A DNA stretch of 64,000 nucleotides from Planctomycetota bacterium. Its GTDB lineage: Bacteria; Planctomycetota; E44-bin39. Shown in pieces: positions 49,272 to 58,404 of this stretch. Location: contig SOJX01000034.1 in assembly GCA_004376375.1 (NCBI GenBank), forward strand, positions 1 through 64,000. Reading direction: 5' to 3'. Position 1 is the first letter of the stretch, and each line of letters begins with the position of its first letter. The translations under genes and the position numbers were made by a program. Below the pieces are notes generated by a model. The model made no database searches and had not been told where the DNA came from. It was given only the letters and a program-made list of their open reading frames with translations.

Positions 49272-50657
49272 ATGAAGAAAAAACTGGTCATTATAATGAT
49301 TCTAGTAATCGCCGTGCTCATCGTGCTGTTGTGCTTTGGGTATGTCCGGAAAAGATCGAACCACATGCTTGCCGCGAAGCTGCGCATGGAGTTCAAACAG
49401 TGGGCGGCAGGATATGAAAAAATCCCCGACGAGGAAAACGGCGCTATCCTTATTACCGAAGGAGAAGAAGAAATCACCTTCGCAGGGTTAAGCGAAGATA
49501 AAGACAACTCAATGATGCCTTACCGACTTTATCACGATGAATACAGCCTCGACTGCGAAAGCGATTTGAAGCTTATAAAGGAGATACTTGCACTGAATAA
49601 AGGCGCGATTGAGAAAATTGAAAAAGGTCTTTCTTATGAGAAATGGCGCTACACACCCGACTATTCGGACTTTCAAAAAGCAAAAATCGCATCTCTGACG
49701 TCAAGCAACAATGCTGCAAAGCTTTTCATTCTGCGCGCTGAGGTTGCGGAGCATGAAGGAAGAAGTTCTGACGCGATCAGCGATTATATCAAGGCTATCC
49801 GGCTCGGAGTAACGCTTTCGCAGGACCCGGTTCTGATCAACAGAATGATAGAAGTTTCGGTTGAGAATATGGTTTTTGAGAAGCTTCTCGAGAAAATTGT
49901 CGCAAGGGAATTCGATAAAGGAAACCTGTCTCAACTGGTCAAAGCCATGAAACAACTTCACCCGATACGAAAGAAGCTCAGTAAAGCTTACGAGTCGGAC
50001 TATTACCACACGCTTTCAACTATAGCAAGAGATATCGAGGGTAAATTAAAATTCGAAATCCCGGACGAAATCTTAACAGAATTCCCTCCCGAAGCCAGAG
50101 CCAAGCTCAGAGCCCAGATGGAAGCATACTATCCCAAGCACAGCGCATGGATACACGACTATAGCAAAGAGTGGGAGATCGCAAAAACCATGCGCGAAGT
50201 CATGGTTAAAGCAGACCCCGAAAAAATGCACGATGCGCCTCTTGAAATCAGAGAGGGCACTCTGGACGAAAAGCTCGGCATTGACAAGGAAGGCCCGTAT
50301 CACGGCTATCTGATCAGGGCCCTGTCTCACGGGGCGGGAACCGGTGTCCTTAGTATGACGGATTGCGAAATCATGTGGCGGGCGACGATGATTACGGCGG
50401 CAATCCAGATATTTAAAGCCGACAGCAATAGACTACCCAAAAACCTCAGTGAGCTTGAAAAAATCCTGCCGAAGAAATACCTTACCGATCCGTTCTCAGG
50501 CAAATATTTTGTTTATAAAATCCAGGGAAACGATTTTCTCCTTTACAGCGTCGGACGAAACGGCAAAGACGACAACGCCAAAAATTCGAGACCGATATTA
50601 GAAAGCCATATCGGATTCACAGACCCGGACATAATATTACATAAACCTGCAAAGTAA
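49272..50657 (+). CDS. Membrane-anchored protein of unknown function
   Basis: A 461-residue protein with one N-terminal membrane anchor (residues 4-24) and a mostly helical soluble part. AEVAEHEGRSSDAISDYIKAIRLGV near residue 155 looks like a single TPR-like hairpin. The end, YLTDPFSGKYFVYKIQGNDF followed by LLYSVGRNGKDDNA, resembles the C-terminal block of planctomycete proteins that process or mimic pseudopilins. No enzyme motif. GAGGAA lies 9 bases before the ATG. It is more AT-rich than nifS-nifU before it. The 191-base gap upstream has AGTTTTAAGTTAAG-type low-complexity sequence and no good promoter. Confidence 0.72.
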   Translation: MKKKLVIIMILVIAVLIVLLCFGYVRKRSNHMLAAKLRMEFKQWAAGYEKIPDEENGAILITEGEEEITFAGLSEDKDNSMMPYRLYHDEYSLDCESDLKLIKEILALNKGAIEKIEKGLSYEKWRYTPDYSDFQKAKIASLTSSNNAAKLFILRAEVAEHEGRSSDAISDYIKAIRLGVTLSQDPVLINRMIEVSVENMVFEKLLEKIVAREFDKGNLSQLVKAMKQLHPIRKKLSKAYESDYYHTLSTIARDIEGKLKFEIPDEILTEFPPEARAKLRAQMEAYYPKHSAWIHDYSKEWEIAKTMREVMVKADPEKMHDAPLEIREGTLDEKLGIDKEGPYHGYLIRALSHGAGTGVLSMTDCEIMWRATMITAAIQIFKADSNRLPKNLSELEKILPKKYLTDPFSGKYFVYKIQGNDFLLYSVGRNGKDDNAKNSRPILESHIGFTDPDIILHKPAK

Positions 50658-50729
50658 AGTTCCGGACCATGCCTGAACATCAATCCAAACCCGAACTCAT
50701 CCCCCGCTGGCGGCATCTGATTAAAAAAA

Positions 50730-50776
50730 CCAGGGCTGCGCCCTGGGCTTTCATGGCAAGCCCCTTCGGGGCTTTT
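50730..50776. terminator. Tandem hairpins between converging genes
   Basis: CCAGGG (50730-50735) with CCCTGG (50741-50746), then AAGCCCC (50758-50764) with GGGGCTT (50768-50774) followed by TT. A third small GCGGC/GCCGC hairpin follows near 50782-50794. They separate the unknown membrane-anchored gene from dapB. Confidence 0.6.
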
Positions 50777-50807
50777 AATTGAGCGGCTTCGCCGCGCGAT
50801 TATACTC

Positions 50808-50829
50808 GCGCCGCAAGCGGCGCGGCTAA
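50808..50829 (+). repeat. Short palindromic repeat, GCTAA family
   Basis: GCGCCGCAAGCGGCGC followed by GGCTAA. Beyond it, up to 50920, are AATCCGAAATCC-type low-complexity units also seen at 47304-47340. Confidence 0.75.
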
Positions 50830-50924
50830 CAAGACGGACGGGTGTCGGATTGCAGATTTCGGATTTGGAGAAATCCGCAATCCGAAATCCCAAATCCGCA
50901 ATCGAAATGACCCGCCCCTACGAT

Positions 50925-51707
50925 TTATTTGCCGTCTAACACATCGTCCATCGTGTAGCGGCCGGGTTTTTTGTCGACAATCCACCTCGCGGCGCGGAGC
51001 GCGCCGAGCGCGAACGTATCGCGGGAATATGCGCGGTGCGATAGCGTAAGCACATCGCCGGTCGACGCGAAATGGACCTTGTGCTCGCCCACCTCCGAAC
51101 CCATGCGCAGCGAATGAATTCCAATCTCTTTGGGCAGCCTTGCGCCGATTTCTCCTACCCGCCCGTAGATCAAGTCGTCGTTTGTTCGTTCGGTCGATTC
51201 GACAATCGCCTTCGCCAGGCCGAGAGCGGTGCCGCTCGGCGCGTCGCGTTTGGCGTGGTGATGGGTTTCGGTTATCTCGATTTCGTAGCCGTCTTCCAGC
51301 TCTTTTGCAACCTGCCTCACAAGCCTGCGGAGAAGGTTGATGCCGACCGACATGTTCTCCGCAAGAAGTATGGGTATGGACTGCGCAGCCTTGTTAATCG
51401 TGTCGAGCTGGTCGTCCGAAATGCCGGTGACGCCGCAGACGAGAGGCGCCTCGCGCATGACCGCGAAATTCAGGTGCTTCATCGTCGAGGCGGGCAGGGA
51501 AAAATCCACGACCACGCCCGGCTCGGCCGGAAGCTCCTCCGTTATGGGTACGCTGCCGGCAAGCGCTTCAAGCTCTTTTCCATGCTCGCGGACGTTCTTC
51601 GGGTGCTCCACCGCCCCCGCCAGCTCGAGATCATCCGCTTCGTTCACAAGCGCAAGCAGCCTCCGCCCCATACGGCCGCCCGCGCCGACTACGGTTATAC
51701 GGACCAT
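50925..51707 (-). CDS. dapB: 4-hydroxy-tetrahydrodipicolinate reductase
   Basis: DapB reduces the cyclic dihydrodipicolinate precursor in the lysine and diaminopimelate pathway, needed for peptidoglycan. The 260-residue product begins VRITVVGAGGRMGRRLL (NAD(P) site) and carries the substrate-binding motif ETHHHAKRDAPSGTALG. I start at the ATG at 51707, with GGGAG 7 bases upstream; the reading frame open from 51755 runs into the palindromic repeat and has no ribosome site. Last gene of a four-gene minus-strand run (radical SAM, thiL, tsaE, dapB). Confidence 0.95.
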   Translation of the reverse strand: MVRITVVGAGGRMGRRLLALVNEADDLELAGAVEHPKNVREHGKELEALAGSVPITEELPAEPGVVVDFSLPASTMKHLNFAVMREAPLVCGVTGISDDQLDTINKAAQSIPILLAENMSVGINLLRRLVRQVAKELEDGYEIEITETHHHAKRDAPSGTALGLAKAIVESTERTNDDLIYGRVGEIGARLPKEIGIHSLRMGSEVGEHKVHFASTGDVLTLSHRAYSRDTFALGALRAARWIVDKKPGRYTMDDVLDGK

Positions 51708-51740
51708 TGTTTTTCTCCCGCTATAGTTCACCGCGCGTTT

Positions 51741-51768
51741 GTAGGGGCAAGGCATGCCTTGCCCCTAC
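51741..51768. repeat. Palindromic repeat, TAGGGGC family, supplying the tsaE stop codon
   Basis: A perfect 28-base palindrome whose half is GTAGGGGCAAGGCA. Its last CTA (51765-51767), read on the minus strand, is the TAG that ends tsaE. Confidence 0.8.
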
Positions 51769-52259
51769 ACGCGCCTTTTAAGCTCTGACAACATTTTTTT
51801 CGAGCCCGGTCCGGTCGCGGTTATGCTGAACCGCCGCCCGGTATCACCCGTAATCTCGATTGCGACTTCAAGCCTGTCTTTCGGCAGGGCATCAGAAACC
51901 CTTTCAGCCCACTCGACCGCAGTCACGGCCGATGCGTCTTCCAGCGCATCACCCGCCGCGTCCTCGAATTCGGCAGCGCCCGAGAGCCGGTACGCGTCGA
52001 AATGCCGAAAAGTTACACGTCCGGAATATTCGGCGGCTATCGTATACGTCGGGCTGACAACGCCCTCCGTGTCCAAAACGCCGAGCCCTTCCGCGATTCC
52101 TTTTGCCAGGCGCGTCTTGCCGCTGCCGAGAACGCCGGTCATTGCGACCCACAGGCCGGGCGCAGCCGCCTCCCCGATGGTTTTCCCCAGCGCAAGCGTT
52201 TCTTCTTCGCTTTCAGTCGTAACGGTCAACGCGTTGCTGCCGGTAGAAGGTTTATCCAT
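51765..52259 (-). CDS. tsaE: tRNA threonylcarbamoyladenosine biosynthesis ATPase TsaE
   Basis: TsaE is the small ATPase that works with TsaD and TsaB to make t6A at position 37 of ANN-decoding tRNAs. The 164 residues include Walker A GVLGSGKTRLAKGIA, SPTYTIAAEY, the HFDAYRL motif and VEWAER, in the usual order. Its start overlaps the end of thiL by 8 bases. The C-terminus (KRRV) ends at a TAG that belongs to a palindromic repeat, so the original last residues may have been lost or changed. Confidence 0.94.
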   Translation of the reverse strand: MDKPSTGSNALTVTTESEEETLALGKTIGEAAAPGLWVAMTGVLGSGKTRLAKGIAEGLGVLDTEGVVSPTYTIAAEYSGRVTFRHFDAYRLSGAAEFEDAAGDALEDASAVTAVEWAERVSDALPKDRLEVAIEITGDTGRRFSITATGPGSKKMLSELKRRV

Positions 52260-53190
52260 CCTGTCCGAACCTGTGTACGTAACCGTCGGGGCTGAGAATG
52301 CTCGGCGCTTCGCCCTTCTTCAGCAGCCGGATAGCGCCGCTGTCCGTGATGGTCCCAATTCTTGAAACAGAAACGCCGCAGACGCCGCCCTCGACAAGCG
52401 CCTGCGCAACCGTTTCGCTGCACGTGAAACAGAGCTCAAAATCCTCCCCGTCATGAAGCGCGTGCTCGAGCGCGCTTTTTCCATCGTCAGCTTCCAGGGC
52501 GCGCGCGTCATCGGAGACCGGGACCGCCTCGGCGAAGATATCGGCGCCGTGGAAGGCCCTGTGCTCGATAAGATGCGCAAGGTCCTGCACCAGGCCGTCC
52601 GAGATGTCTATCATGCTGGTAACCTGGAACGTCCGGTTGAGTTCGATGCCGGCCGTCAGCCGCGGTTCAAACCTGAGGTGTTTCCCGCGCAGGGATCCGC
52701 CCAGCGAGCCGGTCACGCATATTGCATCGCCCACCTGCGAACCGGTCCTGAGAACGGGCTCCAGCCCTTCCGCGATTCCGAAGACCGTTGTAGTAATGCT
52801 GAGCGGTCCTTTGCCGGTCGTGACGTCGCCGCCGACAAGGTCAACCTTGTATACATCCGCTATCGTACGGATTCCGCGATAGATGTCGTCTGCGAAATCA
52901 CGAGGCGTGTCTTTTGTAAGCGTGGCTGCAATAACACAGTAATCGGCAGGGCAGCCCATCGCGGCAAGGTCGGAGATCGAGACAGCCAGCGACTTGCGCC
53001 CTATGAGGACGGCCCCGTCTTCGAGGCGGCAATGGACGCCTTCGATAACCGTGTCGGTCGTTACGACAAGCTTCCGGCCGGAGCCGATGTCGATGACGGA
53101 CGCATCGTCTCCGATGCCGACGAGGACGTTTTTCCCGTGCTTCGTTTGTTCTTTTATCCAGGAGATATAGTCGAATTCAGAGTCGTCCAC
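52252..53190 (-). CDS. thiL: Thiamine-phosphate kinase
   Basis: ThiL phosphorylates thiamine monophosphate to the active cofactor thiamine diphosphate. The 312-residue product has VGIGDDASVID, VTTDTVIEGVHC, the VGGDVTTGKGPLSI segment and ISDGLVQDLAHL, all landmarks of the ThiL/PurM fold. It overlaps tsaE by 8 bases, which suggests coupled translation, and follows the radical SAM gene by 95 bases. That gap has a GCCAAGTAC/GTACTTGGC inverted repeat and no clear promoter. Confidence 0.94.
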   Translation of the reverse strand: MDDSEFDYISWIKEQTKHGKNVLVGIGDDASVIDIGSGRKLVVTTDTVIEGVHCRLEDGAVLIGRKSLAVSISDLAAMGCPADYCVIAATLTKDTPRDFADDIYRGIRTIADVYKVDLVGGDVTTGKGPLSITTTVFGIAEGLEPVLRTGSQVGDAICVTGSLGGSLRGKHLRFEPRLTAGIELNRTFQVTSMIDISDGLVQDLAHLIEHRAFHGADIFAEAVPVSDDARALEADDGKSALEHALHDGEDFELCFTCSETVAQALVEGGVCGVSVSRIGTITDSGAIRLLKKGEAPSILSPDGYVHRFGQDG

Positions 53191-53285
53191 TATCGGAGTA
53201 TCCTAACAAAAGTGCCAAGTACGAAGCACTAAGAAGATTTGAGATATGATTCGGGTTTTCTTTGTACTTGGCGCTTGGCGCTTAA

Positions 53286-54752
53286 TTATTTTGCACTTAG
53301 TATTTGTTTTTCTTTTTCCGCCGCGGCTTTGGCCTGCGCCTCCGCCTGTTTCTTCTGCGCATGGGTCAGGCGCTTTCCGGGTTTCAGCATTGCAACCAGG
53401 TTTTTGCAGAACGTGATACCCGCGAACTTCCCCAGTCCCGCGAGAAACCCGACGTTTGAAAGGATTTCCGCCCGCCACAGCTTTGATGCAATCCGCCACA
53501 TTTGACCCGGCGTGTAGAAACGCCTGCTGATCTCGCGGCGGATCTTCCTCATGCGGCGGATCGGGAACTCGTCGGAAATGATATAGCCGTTCTCGTCGAC
53601 AAAGTAGCCGGGAGTCTCCTCCACCTGTTGCGCGATCGGGGAATGCTGTTCGAGGCGAAGAATCTGGATGCCCATCGTGTCCACGCCCAGCTCTTGCGCA
53701 AATGGAGCGATGCGCATCTTGTCCTCAAGAGTTTCCCCGAGAAGGCCGAGCATGAAATAGCCGTGATAATGGAAGTCGATCTTCCTGAGAATCTTCCACG
53801 CCTCTTTCAGCTTCTTGACGGTGAAACCCTTGGTAATCCCCTTCAGCAGTTCATCCGTCGTCGATTCAATGCCGATGCAGGCCATGAAAAAACCCGCGCG
53901 CCGCATTTTGCGGAGGAGCGCGGGCCGGCGGTAGATATCTATCCGCGCGTTGAAAACGTAACGCTTGTTAATACCGCGCTCGAGGATGAGGTCGCAGATC
54001 TCCTCCACGCGGTTCATGTTGACCGTCGGGTTGTCATCCACGATTCCGACTATCGGGGCCCTGATTTCCGCAAGCTCGTCCACAACGGACTCGGGGCTGC
54101 GCGCGGCCCACGGGCGCTTTACGCCGTAAGGACCTAAAGAGAAAGTACAGAACTTGCAGTTGAACGGGCAGCCGCGGGAGGTCGATATCGAATCTATCTT
54201 TATCCCCAGGTCCGTGTTCATGGCCCGGATATTGTACGTCATCCTTCTCAGGGAGCGGTCCAGCGCTTCGTCTGCAACGTGCTTTATCGCAATGGGCTCG
54301 TTGTGCACGACCTTCCCGTCTTCGCGGTACGACATGTTCGCCACGCCCCGCGGATTCCCGCGTGCAAGGTATTCCCGCATGGCTTCCTCACCCTCGCCGC
54401 GTACGACCATGTCGACGTTCGGGAAGTCCGCAAATATATCGTCTATGAACTGGGTGGCATATCTGCCTCCGACAATCGTGGTGATTCGCGCGGGGATGCT
54501 GCGAATCACCCCGCTTACGAAATCATGCTCGAGCGGCCAATTCCAGCTTATGAGGACCAGTTCGGTGCGGGGGGTGATAAAATCCCGATAATCCTCTCCG
54601 CCGCGGCAGTCTATAACGTAGACGCGCTCGGCAAAGTCCCTGGTGACCGTCGCTATGTACTCAAGCCCAATAGGAGGGAAAGCAGTCCATTTCTGCAGCT
54701 CGACCTGGTAGGGATAGATGCAGAGGACTTCTCGAAGCGGCTTGTTGCTCAA
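53286..54752 (-). CDS. B12-binding-type radical SAM protein
   Basis: A 488-residue protein of the group with an N-terminal cobalamin-binding-like domain (residues about 1-130; TIVGGRYATQFIDDIF and VVRGEGEEAM are typical) and a radical SAM barrel. The cluster motif is GCPFNCKFC, with Cys195, Cys199 and Cys202. The C-terminal part has an unusual helical tail, LTHAQKKQAEAQAKAAAEK. Substrate unknown; family members methylate or rearrange lipids, antibiotics and pigments. The best reading starts with TTG at 54752, behind GGAG about 10 bases upstream; no ATG gives an equal N-terminus. First gene of the run leading to thiL, tsaE and dapB. Confidence 0.85.
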   Translation of the reverse strand: MSNKPLREVLCIYPYQVELQKWTAFPPIGLEYIATVTRDFAERVYVIDCRGGEDYRDFITPRTELVLISWNWPLEHDFVSGVIRSIPARITTIVGGRYATQFIDDIFADFPNVDMVVRGEGEEAMREYLARGNPRGVANMSYREDGKVVHNEPIAIKHVADEALDRSLRRMTYNIRAMNTDLGIKIDSISTSRGCPFNCKFCTFSLGPYGVKRPWAARSPESVVDELAEIRAPIVGIVDDNPTVNMNRVEEICDLILERGINKRYVFNARIDIYRRPALLRKMRRAGFFMACIGIESTTDELLKGITKGFTVKKLKEAWKILRKIDFHYHGYFMLGLLGETLEDKMRIAPFAQELGVDTMGIQILRLEQHSPIAQQVEETPGYFVDENGYIISDEFPIRRMRKIRREISRRFYTPGQMWRIASKLWRAEILSNVGFLAGLGKFAGITFCKNLVAMLKPGKRLTHAQKKQAEAQAKAAAEKEKQILSAK

Positions 54753-54935
54753 TTTACCGGACTCCGCGATTGAAAAACGTGTTCGGACATACCGGAACCC
54801 CCGTGCAGCCCATTCCGGCAGGATTCAGATTAAAATAATATCGCAATTAGCGTTTCGACGCAAGCCCAAATTTATCAGTTGCTGAAATACCGGGCAAATC
54901 TTCAACAGGCGTCTACGCGATACACGTCGTAACGG

Positions 54936-54963
54936 TTGCAATTGTACAAATCTGATATAGAAT
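54936..54963 (+). promoter_or_regulatory. sigma70-type promoter of the transglutaminase-like gene
   Basis: TTGCAA (54936-54941), 16-base spacer, TAGAAT (54958-54963). Leader of about 52 bases. Confidence 0.5.
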
Positions 54964-55021
54964 AATCTAATGAGACCAAGTTTATAACATAACAATAAGA
55001 ACTGAAAATGAAAGGACAAAT

Positions 55022-56524
55022 ATGCATCACTTGAAACCATCCCGCTCCTGGGCGAGGGGGTTGCTGATACTCGGGGTTGCAGTTGTCTTCATAATAAACC
55101 CGTCGACGGCAACCGGGGCACAGGAAGCGGCCAAGAAACGCACTCTGCCCAAATGGAGCAAGCCGGCCGAGCTACTTGAACTTATCATCCAGTTTAATAA
55201 ATTGCAGGAGCCCGAACTGGACGTTGATAAGCTGAAAAAAGAGTTCAAAAAGCTCCTGGCAAAGGCTGAACCCGAAGTGAAGAGCGCCGCCTCACCGAAG
55301 GAGAAGGCGGCTGCGCTGGCGAAAGTCCTGTTTGGAGAGCGGGGTGTTGAATACCTCTCTAACATGTACTGGCGCGATTCAACGCTTGCAGGCGCAGTTC
55401 TTCGCAAAAAGGGGAATTGCCTTGCAACCACCACGCTCTACGTCCTCGCCGCACGACACCTCGGCATGCCGGTTTTTCCCGTTTCAATGCCTGAACACAT
55501 CTACGCCCGCTTCGATGACGGCGATCAATGGTTCAACATCGAAACGACAACCTCGGAGGTGGGATCGCCGGAAGAGAGCTTTAGAAAAAAATATGACTAC
55601 ACCGAGGAAGATTCCCGCCTCATGGGATACGGGAGAAACCTTTCCGAAAAAGAGTACACAGCCCTGATGCATAAGGTTGCCGCCGACCATCTCGCGGATT
55701 CACAGCGTCCCCGGGAAGCTTTTACTTTGATGGAGAAGGCCCTTGAGTTATGGCCTGGAAACCCGAATTTCATTTTAAGGAAAATAGGAATCCTTTACAC
55801 GGATCTCGGTAAAAAGCCGGAGGCCCTGGCGGAGCTGGAAAAGCTCGAGCAGAAATACCGTTCGGGACGGGTCCGGATCAGCACGATGCTGTTCCGTGTA
55901 ACGATATTTCAGGAAGAGGACATGCATGAAGAAGCCCTCTTCTTCCTCAAGCGCATTTTCAAGCTTGCCCCGAAAAGTTCCCAGTATATCGTTCTCAACC
56001 GGATGTCGAGAAGCTACCGCGCCCAGCGCAAGTTCCGGGAGATGCTTCTCGCCGACGAGTTGGCCGCCATCCTTCACGGCAAAAAGAGTGATTTTGTGAG
56101 CCTTGCAATAGCATACAAGAACGCCGGCGATATCAACGCCGCCATCGGCGCCCTCAGGCTCGCGCTCCGGATGAATCCGGAATGCTGGAATACGCGCCTG
56201 ATCCTTGCCGGGTACATGATCCGCGCGGGCCGGGACGATGAGGGCTGGAAAATGTTTGAGACGGTGCAGAAACCGCGCACCGACCTGCTCCTGTATGAAA
56301 CAAATATGGCGTGGTTCTACGGCTCGGTCGGAAAGAAGAAGGAGTTCCTCGAACACCTCGAAAACGCGCTGAAGATGCCTTCCGGCTCCGGCGTTCTGAG
56401 TTACGTGAAAATGGAAGTCGATTTCGACCGTTACCGTGACGACCCCGATTTCAAGGCGCTTATCGAAAAATACTCCGGCGAGGCAAAAAAGGAGGCGGAA
56501 CCGGCCGAAAAGAAGGAAAAATAA
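55022..56524 (+). CDS. Exported transglutaminase-like protein with TPR repeats
   Basis: A 500-residue protein with a signal peptide (about 1-33, ending TATGAQEAA). Residues about 95-185 have a transglutaminase/protease-like core: Cys133 in KKGNCLATTTLYVLAARHLG, His159 in PEHIYARF and Glu174 in WFNIETT, the Cys-His-acid order of that superfamily. The rest is a series of TPR-like hairpins (about 215-470), ending in a lysine/glutamate tail. The substrate is unknown; related proteins with this order are exported enzymes or regulators. AGGA lies 6 bases before the ATG. It converges with a small lipoprotein gene over a 9-bp hairpin. Confidence 0.8.
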   Translation: MHHLKPSRSWARGLLILGVAVVFIINPSTATGAQEAAKKRTLPKWSKPAELLELIIQFNKLQEPELDVDKLKKEFKKLLAKAEPEVKSAASPKEKAAALAKVLFGERGVEYLSNMYWRDSTLAGAVLRKKGNCLATTTLYVLAARHLGMPVFPVSMPEHIYARFDDGDQWFNIETTTSEVGSPEESFRKKYDYTEEDSRLMGYGRNLSEKEYTALMHKVAADHLADSQRPREAFTLMEKALELWPGNPNFILRKIGILYTDLGKKPEALAELEKLEQKYRSGRVRISTMLFRVTIFQEEDMHEEALFFLKRIFKLAPKSSQYIVLNRMSRSYRAQRKFREMLLADELAAILHGKKSDFVSLAIAYKNAGDINAAIGALRLALRMNPECWNTRLILAGYMIRAGRDDEGWKMFETVQKPRTDLLLYETNMAWFYGSVGKKKEFLEHLENALKMPSGSGVLSYVKMEVDFDRYRDDPDFKALIEKYSGEAKKEAEPAEKKEK

Positions 56525-56525
56525 A

Positions 56526-56557
56526 AACCGGACACTCGCAAGTCGTCATGTCCGGTT
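56526..56557. terminator. Hairpin between converging genes
   Basis: AACCGGACA (56526-56534) pairs perfectly with TGTCCGGTT (56549-56557). The plus strand lacks a T tract; read on the minus strand it is followed by TTTTA. Confidence 0.55.
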
Positions 56558-56575
56558 GCCTGTGCGGGAAATTAG

Positions 56576-56974
56576 TTAATAGGAATACACGCGGGGGCGG
56601 GCAGCTTCCGCTTTTTTCTTTTCTTTAAGGCGCTCTCTGCGCTTCTGCATTATCCACCACATATCGGTGTCAATTGTCTTGAGGTCCTTGTCGGCCGTCG
56701 GCCCGTACGGCGTGTAGGCGGTCGTGCGGTAAGGGTTGCCGGGCAGGATGCCTTCCCTGGCCAGCCAGCCGAGATACATGAACTTGCCGGTGGCGTCTAT
56801 CTCGTCCTCGTCCTCCGGCTCTTCGTAAAGAGCGACGTTCGGGTTCGTGTAGGCCTCGAACGCTGCCCGCTCATGGGGCAGGAGGCGGTACGTCGGCTCC
56901 TTCTTTTCCGGAGTGCCGCAGCCCGACGCCACGACAAGCATCGAAGCCATAGACAGGATTATCATGTATCTCAT
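56576..56974 (-). CDS. Small lipoprotein of unknown function
   Basis: A 132-residue protein from the ATG at 56974, which lies 7 bases after AAGGGG; two earlier in-frame starts are too close to or upstream of that site. The signal peptide ends in VASGC, a fair lipobox. The mature part is short and charged, with YLGWLAREGILPGNPYRTTAY in the middle and a lysine/arginine-rich end. No family recognised. Single gene behind its own promoter. Confidence 0.7.
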   Translation of the reverse strand: MRYMIILSMASMLVVASGCGTPEKKEPTYRLLPHERAAFEAYTNPNVALYEEPEDEDEIDATGKFMYLGWLAREGILPGNPYRTTAYTPYGPTADKDLKTIDTDMWWIMQKRRERLKEKKKAEAARPRVYSY

Positions 56975-57000
56975 ATACATTCCCCTTACCGGCTCTGCCA

Positions 57001-57028
57001 ATTATACCGCATTCCCGCAGCGTTTCAA
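57001..57028 (-). promoter_or_regulatory. sigma70-type promoter of the small lipoprotein gene
   Basis: Minus strand TTGAAA (57023-57028), 16-base spacer, perfect TATAAT (57001-57006). Leader of about 20 bases. Confidence 0.6.
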
Positions 57029-57074
57029 GCGCAAAACCGGCCAAACGTCGAACGTCGAATGTCAAACGCCATAG

Positions 57075-57100
57075 TTAGCGGCCGCGCTTGCGCGGCGTTG
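57075..57100 (-). repeat. Short palindromic repeat, GCTAA family, reverse orientation
   Basis: TTAGCGGCCGCGCTTGCGCG and CGTTG: the family element read from the other strand. It faces the copy at 57121-57142, 20 bases away. Confidence 0.65.
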
Positions 57101-57120
57101 TATTTATCATTAATTATCAA

Positions 57121-57142
57121 CGCGCCGCAAGCGGCGCCGCTA
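57121..57142 (+). repeat. Short palindromic repeat, GCTAA family
   Basis: CGCGCCGCAAGCGGCGCCGC followed by TA; same core as the copies at 4243 and 50808. Confidence 0.75.
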
Positions 57143-57154
57143 AATATAATTCAT

Positions 57155-57183
57155 TTGACCTCGCGGGGGAAGGTTCGTAGAAT
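57155..57183 (+). promoter_or_regulatory. sigma70-type promoter of the TPR gene
   Basis: TTGACC (57155-57160), 17-base spacer, TAGAAT (57178-57183). Leader of about 22 bases, holding the GGAGG site. Confidence 0.55.
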
Positions 57184-57211
57184 TTACTCTTCAATATACC
57201 GGAGGTCAGCC

Positions 57212-58402
57212 ATGAAAAAGAACTCAAAACGATATGTTTTCTCCTGCATGACAATCTTTCTTTTCGTTCTCGCTTTATCCGCGATTCACATCGCCTTTGC
57301 CGATGAAGAGAAAAACGCGGAATATTTCTACTCACAGGGCCTGATCAAGGCCAGGGCCGGCGACCTCGACGGCGCAATTAAGGACTTCACGAAAGCCATC
57401 CAGCTCGAGCCGAAGCACGTGAACGCCTATTTTTCCAGAGGAGTTACCAGGAAGATGAAGGGCGATCCGGAAGGCGCTATCGAAGATTACGATAAGGCGT
57501 TAATGCTCGATCCCAAGAACGCAAAATTCATCTGCAGCCGGGCCAACGCAAGGAAAGCCACAGGCGACCTGGACGGCGCCATCGCCGACTATGACAAATC
57601 AATCAGACTGGATCCGAAAAACCTTTCCGCATATCTCAACCGCGGAAACGCAAAGGCGGACAAGGGCGACTTCCGGGGCGCCATCCTGGACTACACCAGA
57701 TCCATCATACTCGACCCGGGAAAGGAAATCGCATATTACAACAGGGCAAATGCATGGGAGGAAATAGGTGAGCTCGATATGGCGATTGCCGATCACGACA
57801 AGGCAATTGAGCTGAACCCGGCATTCGTAAAAGCCCATAACAACCGAGGATTGGCAAAGTCGAAAAAAGACGACTTCAGCGGCGCGATAGCCGATTTTGA
57901 CAAAGCAATTGAACTCGATGCGAAATACGCACCTCCATACAGCAACCGCGGCCTCCTGCGGATGCTCAGCATGATGTTCAAAAAAGCCGGGGAAGACTTC
58001 AGGGAAGTCATGAAGCTTCGCGGAAGCGGGCATTCCACCTATCCCTACGCCGCGCTCTACATCTGCACAATCGAGGCAAGAACGGGAAACATCTCGGCAG
58101 CCGTGAAGGAAGCGAAAGACTGCCTGGCAAAAGTGGAAAGCGATTCCTGGCCGAAGCCTATCCTCAACTTCTTTGCCGGAACAATCAAGGAAGAAGAACT
58201 TCTTAAAGCCGCGGAATCGAAGAAAGCCCCCCGGAGGTGCGAGGCGTATTTTTACGCCGCCGAAGCGCGTCTTGCAAAAGGAGAAAAAGAGGCGGCTGTC
58301 GAGCTCTTCAAAAAATGCATCGCCACCGGCGCGACGCGCCAGACCCAGCACCTCGCCGCGAAACACGAAATCAAACTGGCGAAATCAAAAGATATAAAAT
58401 AG
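57212..58402 (+). CDS. Exported tetratricopeptide repeat protein
   Basis: A 396-residue protein. The ATG at 57212 follows GGAGG by 6 bases and opens a signal peptide (1-29, ending HIAFADEE). Six TPR units of 34 residues follow (about 32-240), with the repeated pattern GDLDGAI.D...AI.LDPK...AY.NRG. The C-terminal third is helical and less regular. TPR proteins bind other proteins; no enzyme domain is seen. The stop codon TAG is followed 2 bases later by a palindromic repeat of the TAGGGGC family. Confidence 0.85.
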   Translation: MKKNSKRYVFSCMTIFLFVLALSAIHIAFADEEKNAEYFYSQGLIKARAGDLDGAIKDFTKAIQLEPKHVNAYFSRGVTRKMKGDPEGAIEDYDKALMLDPKNAKFICSRANARKATGDLDGAIADYDKSIRLDPKNLSAYLNRGNAKADKGDFRGAILDYTRSIILDPGKEIAYYNRANAWEEIGELDMAIADHDKAIELNPAFVKAHNNRGLAKSKKDDFSGAIADFDKAIELDAKYAPPYSNRGLLRMLSMMFKKAGEDFREVMKLRGSGHSTYPYAALYICTIEARTGNISAAVKEAKDCLAKVESDSWPKPILNFFAGTIKEEELLKAAESKKAPRRCEAYFYAAEARLAKGEKEAAVELFKKCIATGATRQTQHLAAKHEIKLAKSKDIK

Positions 58403-58404
58403 AA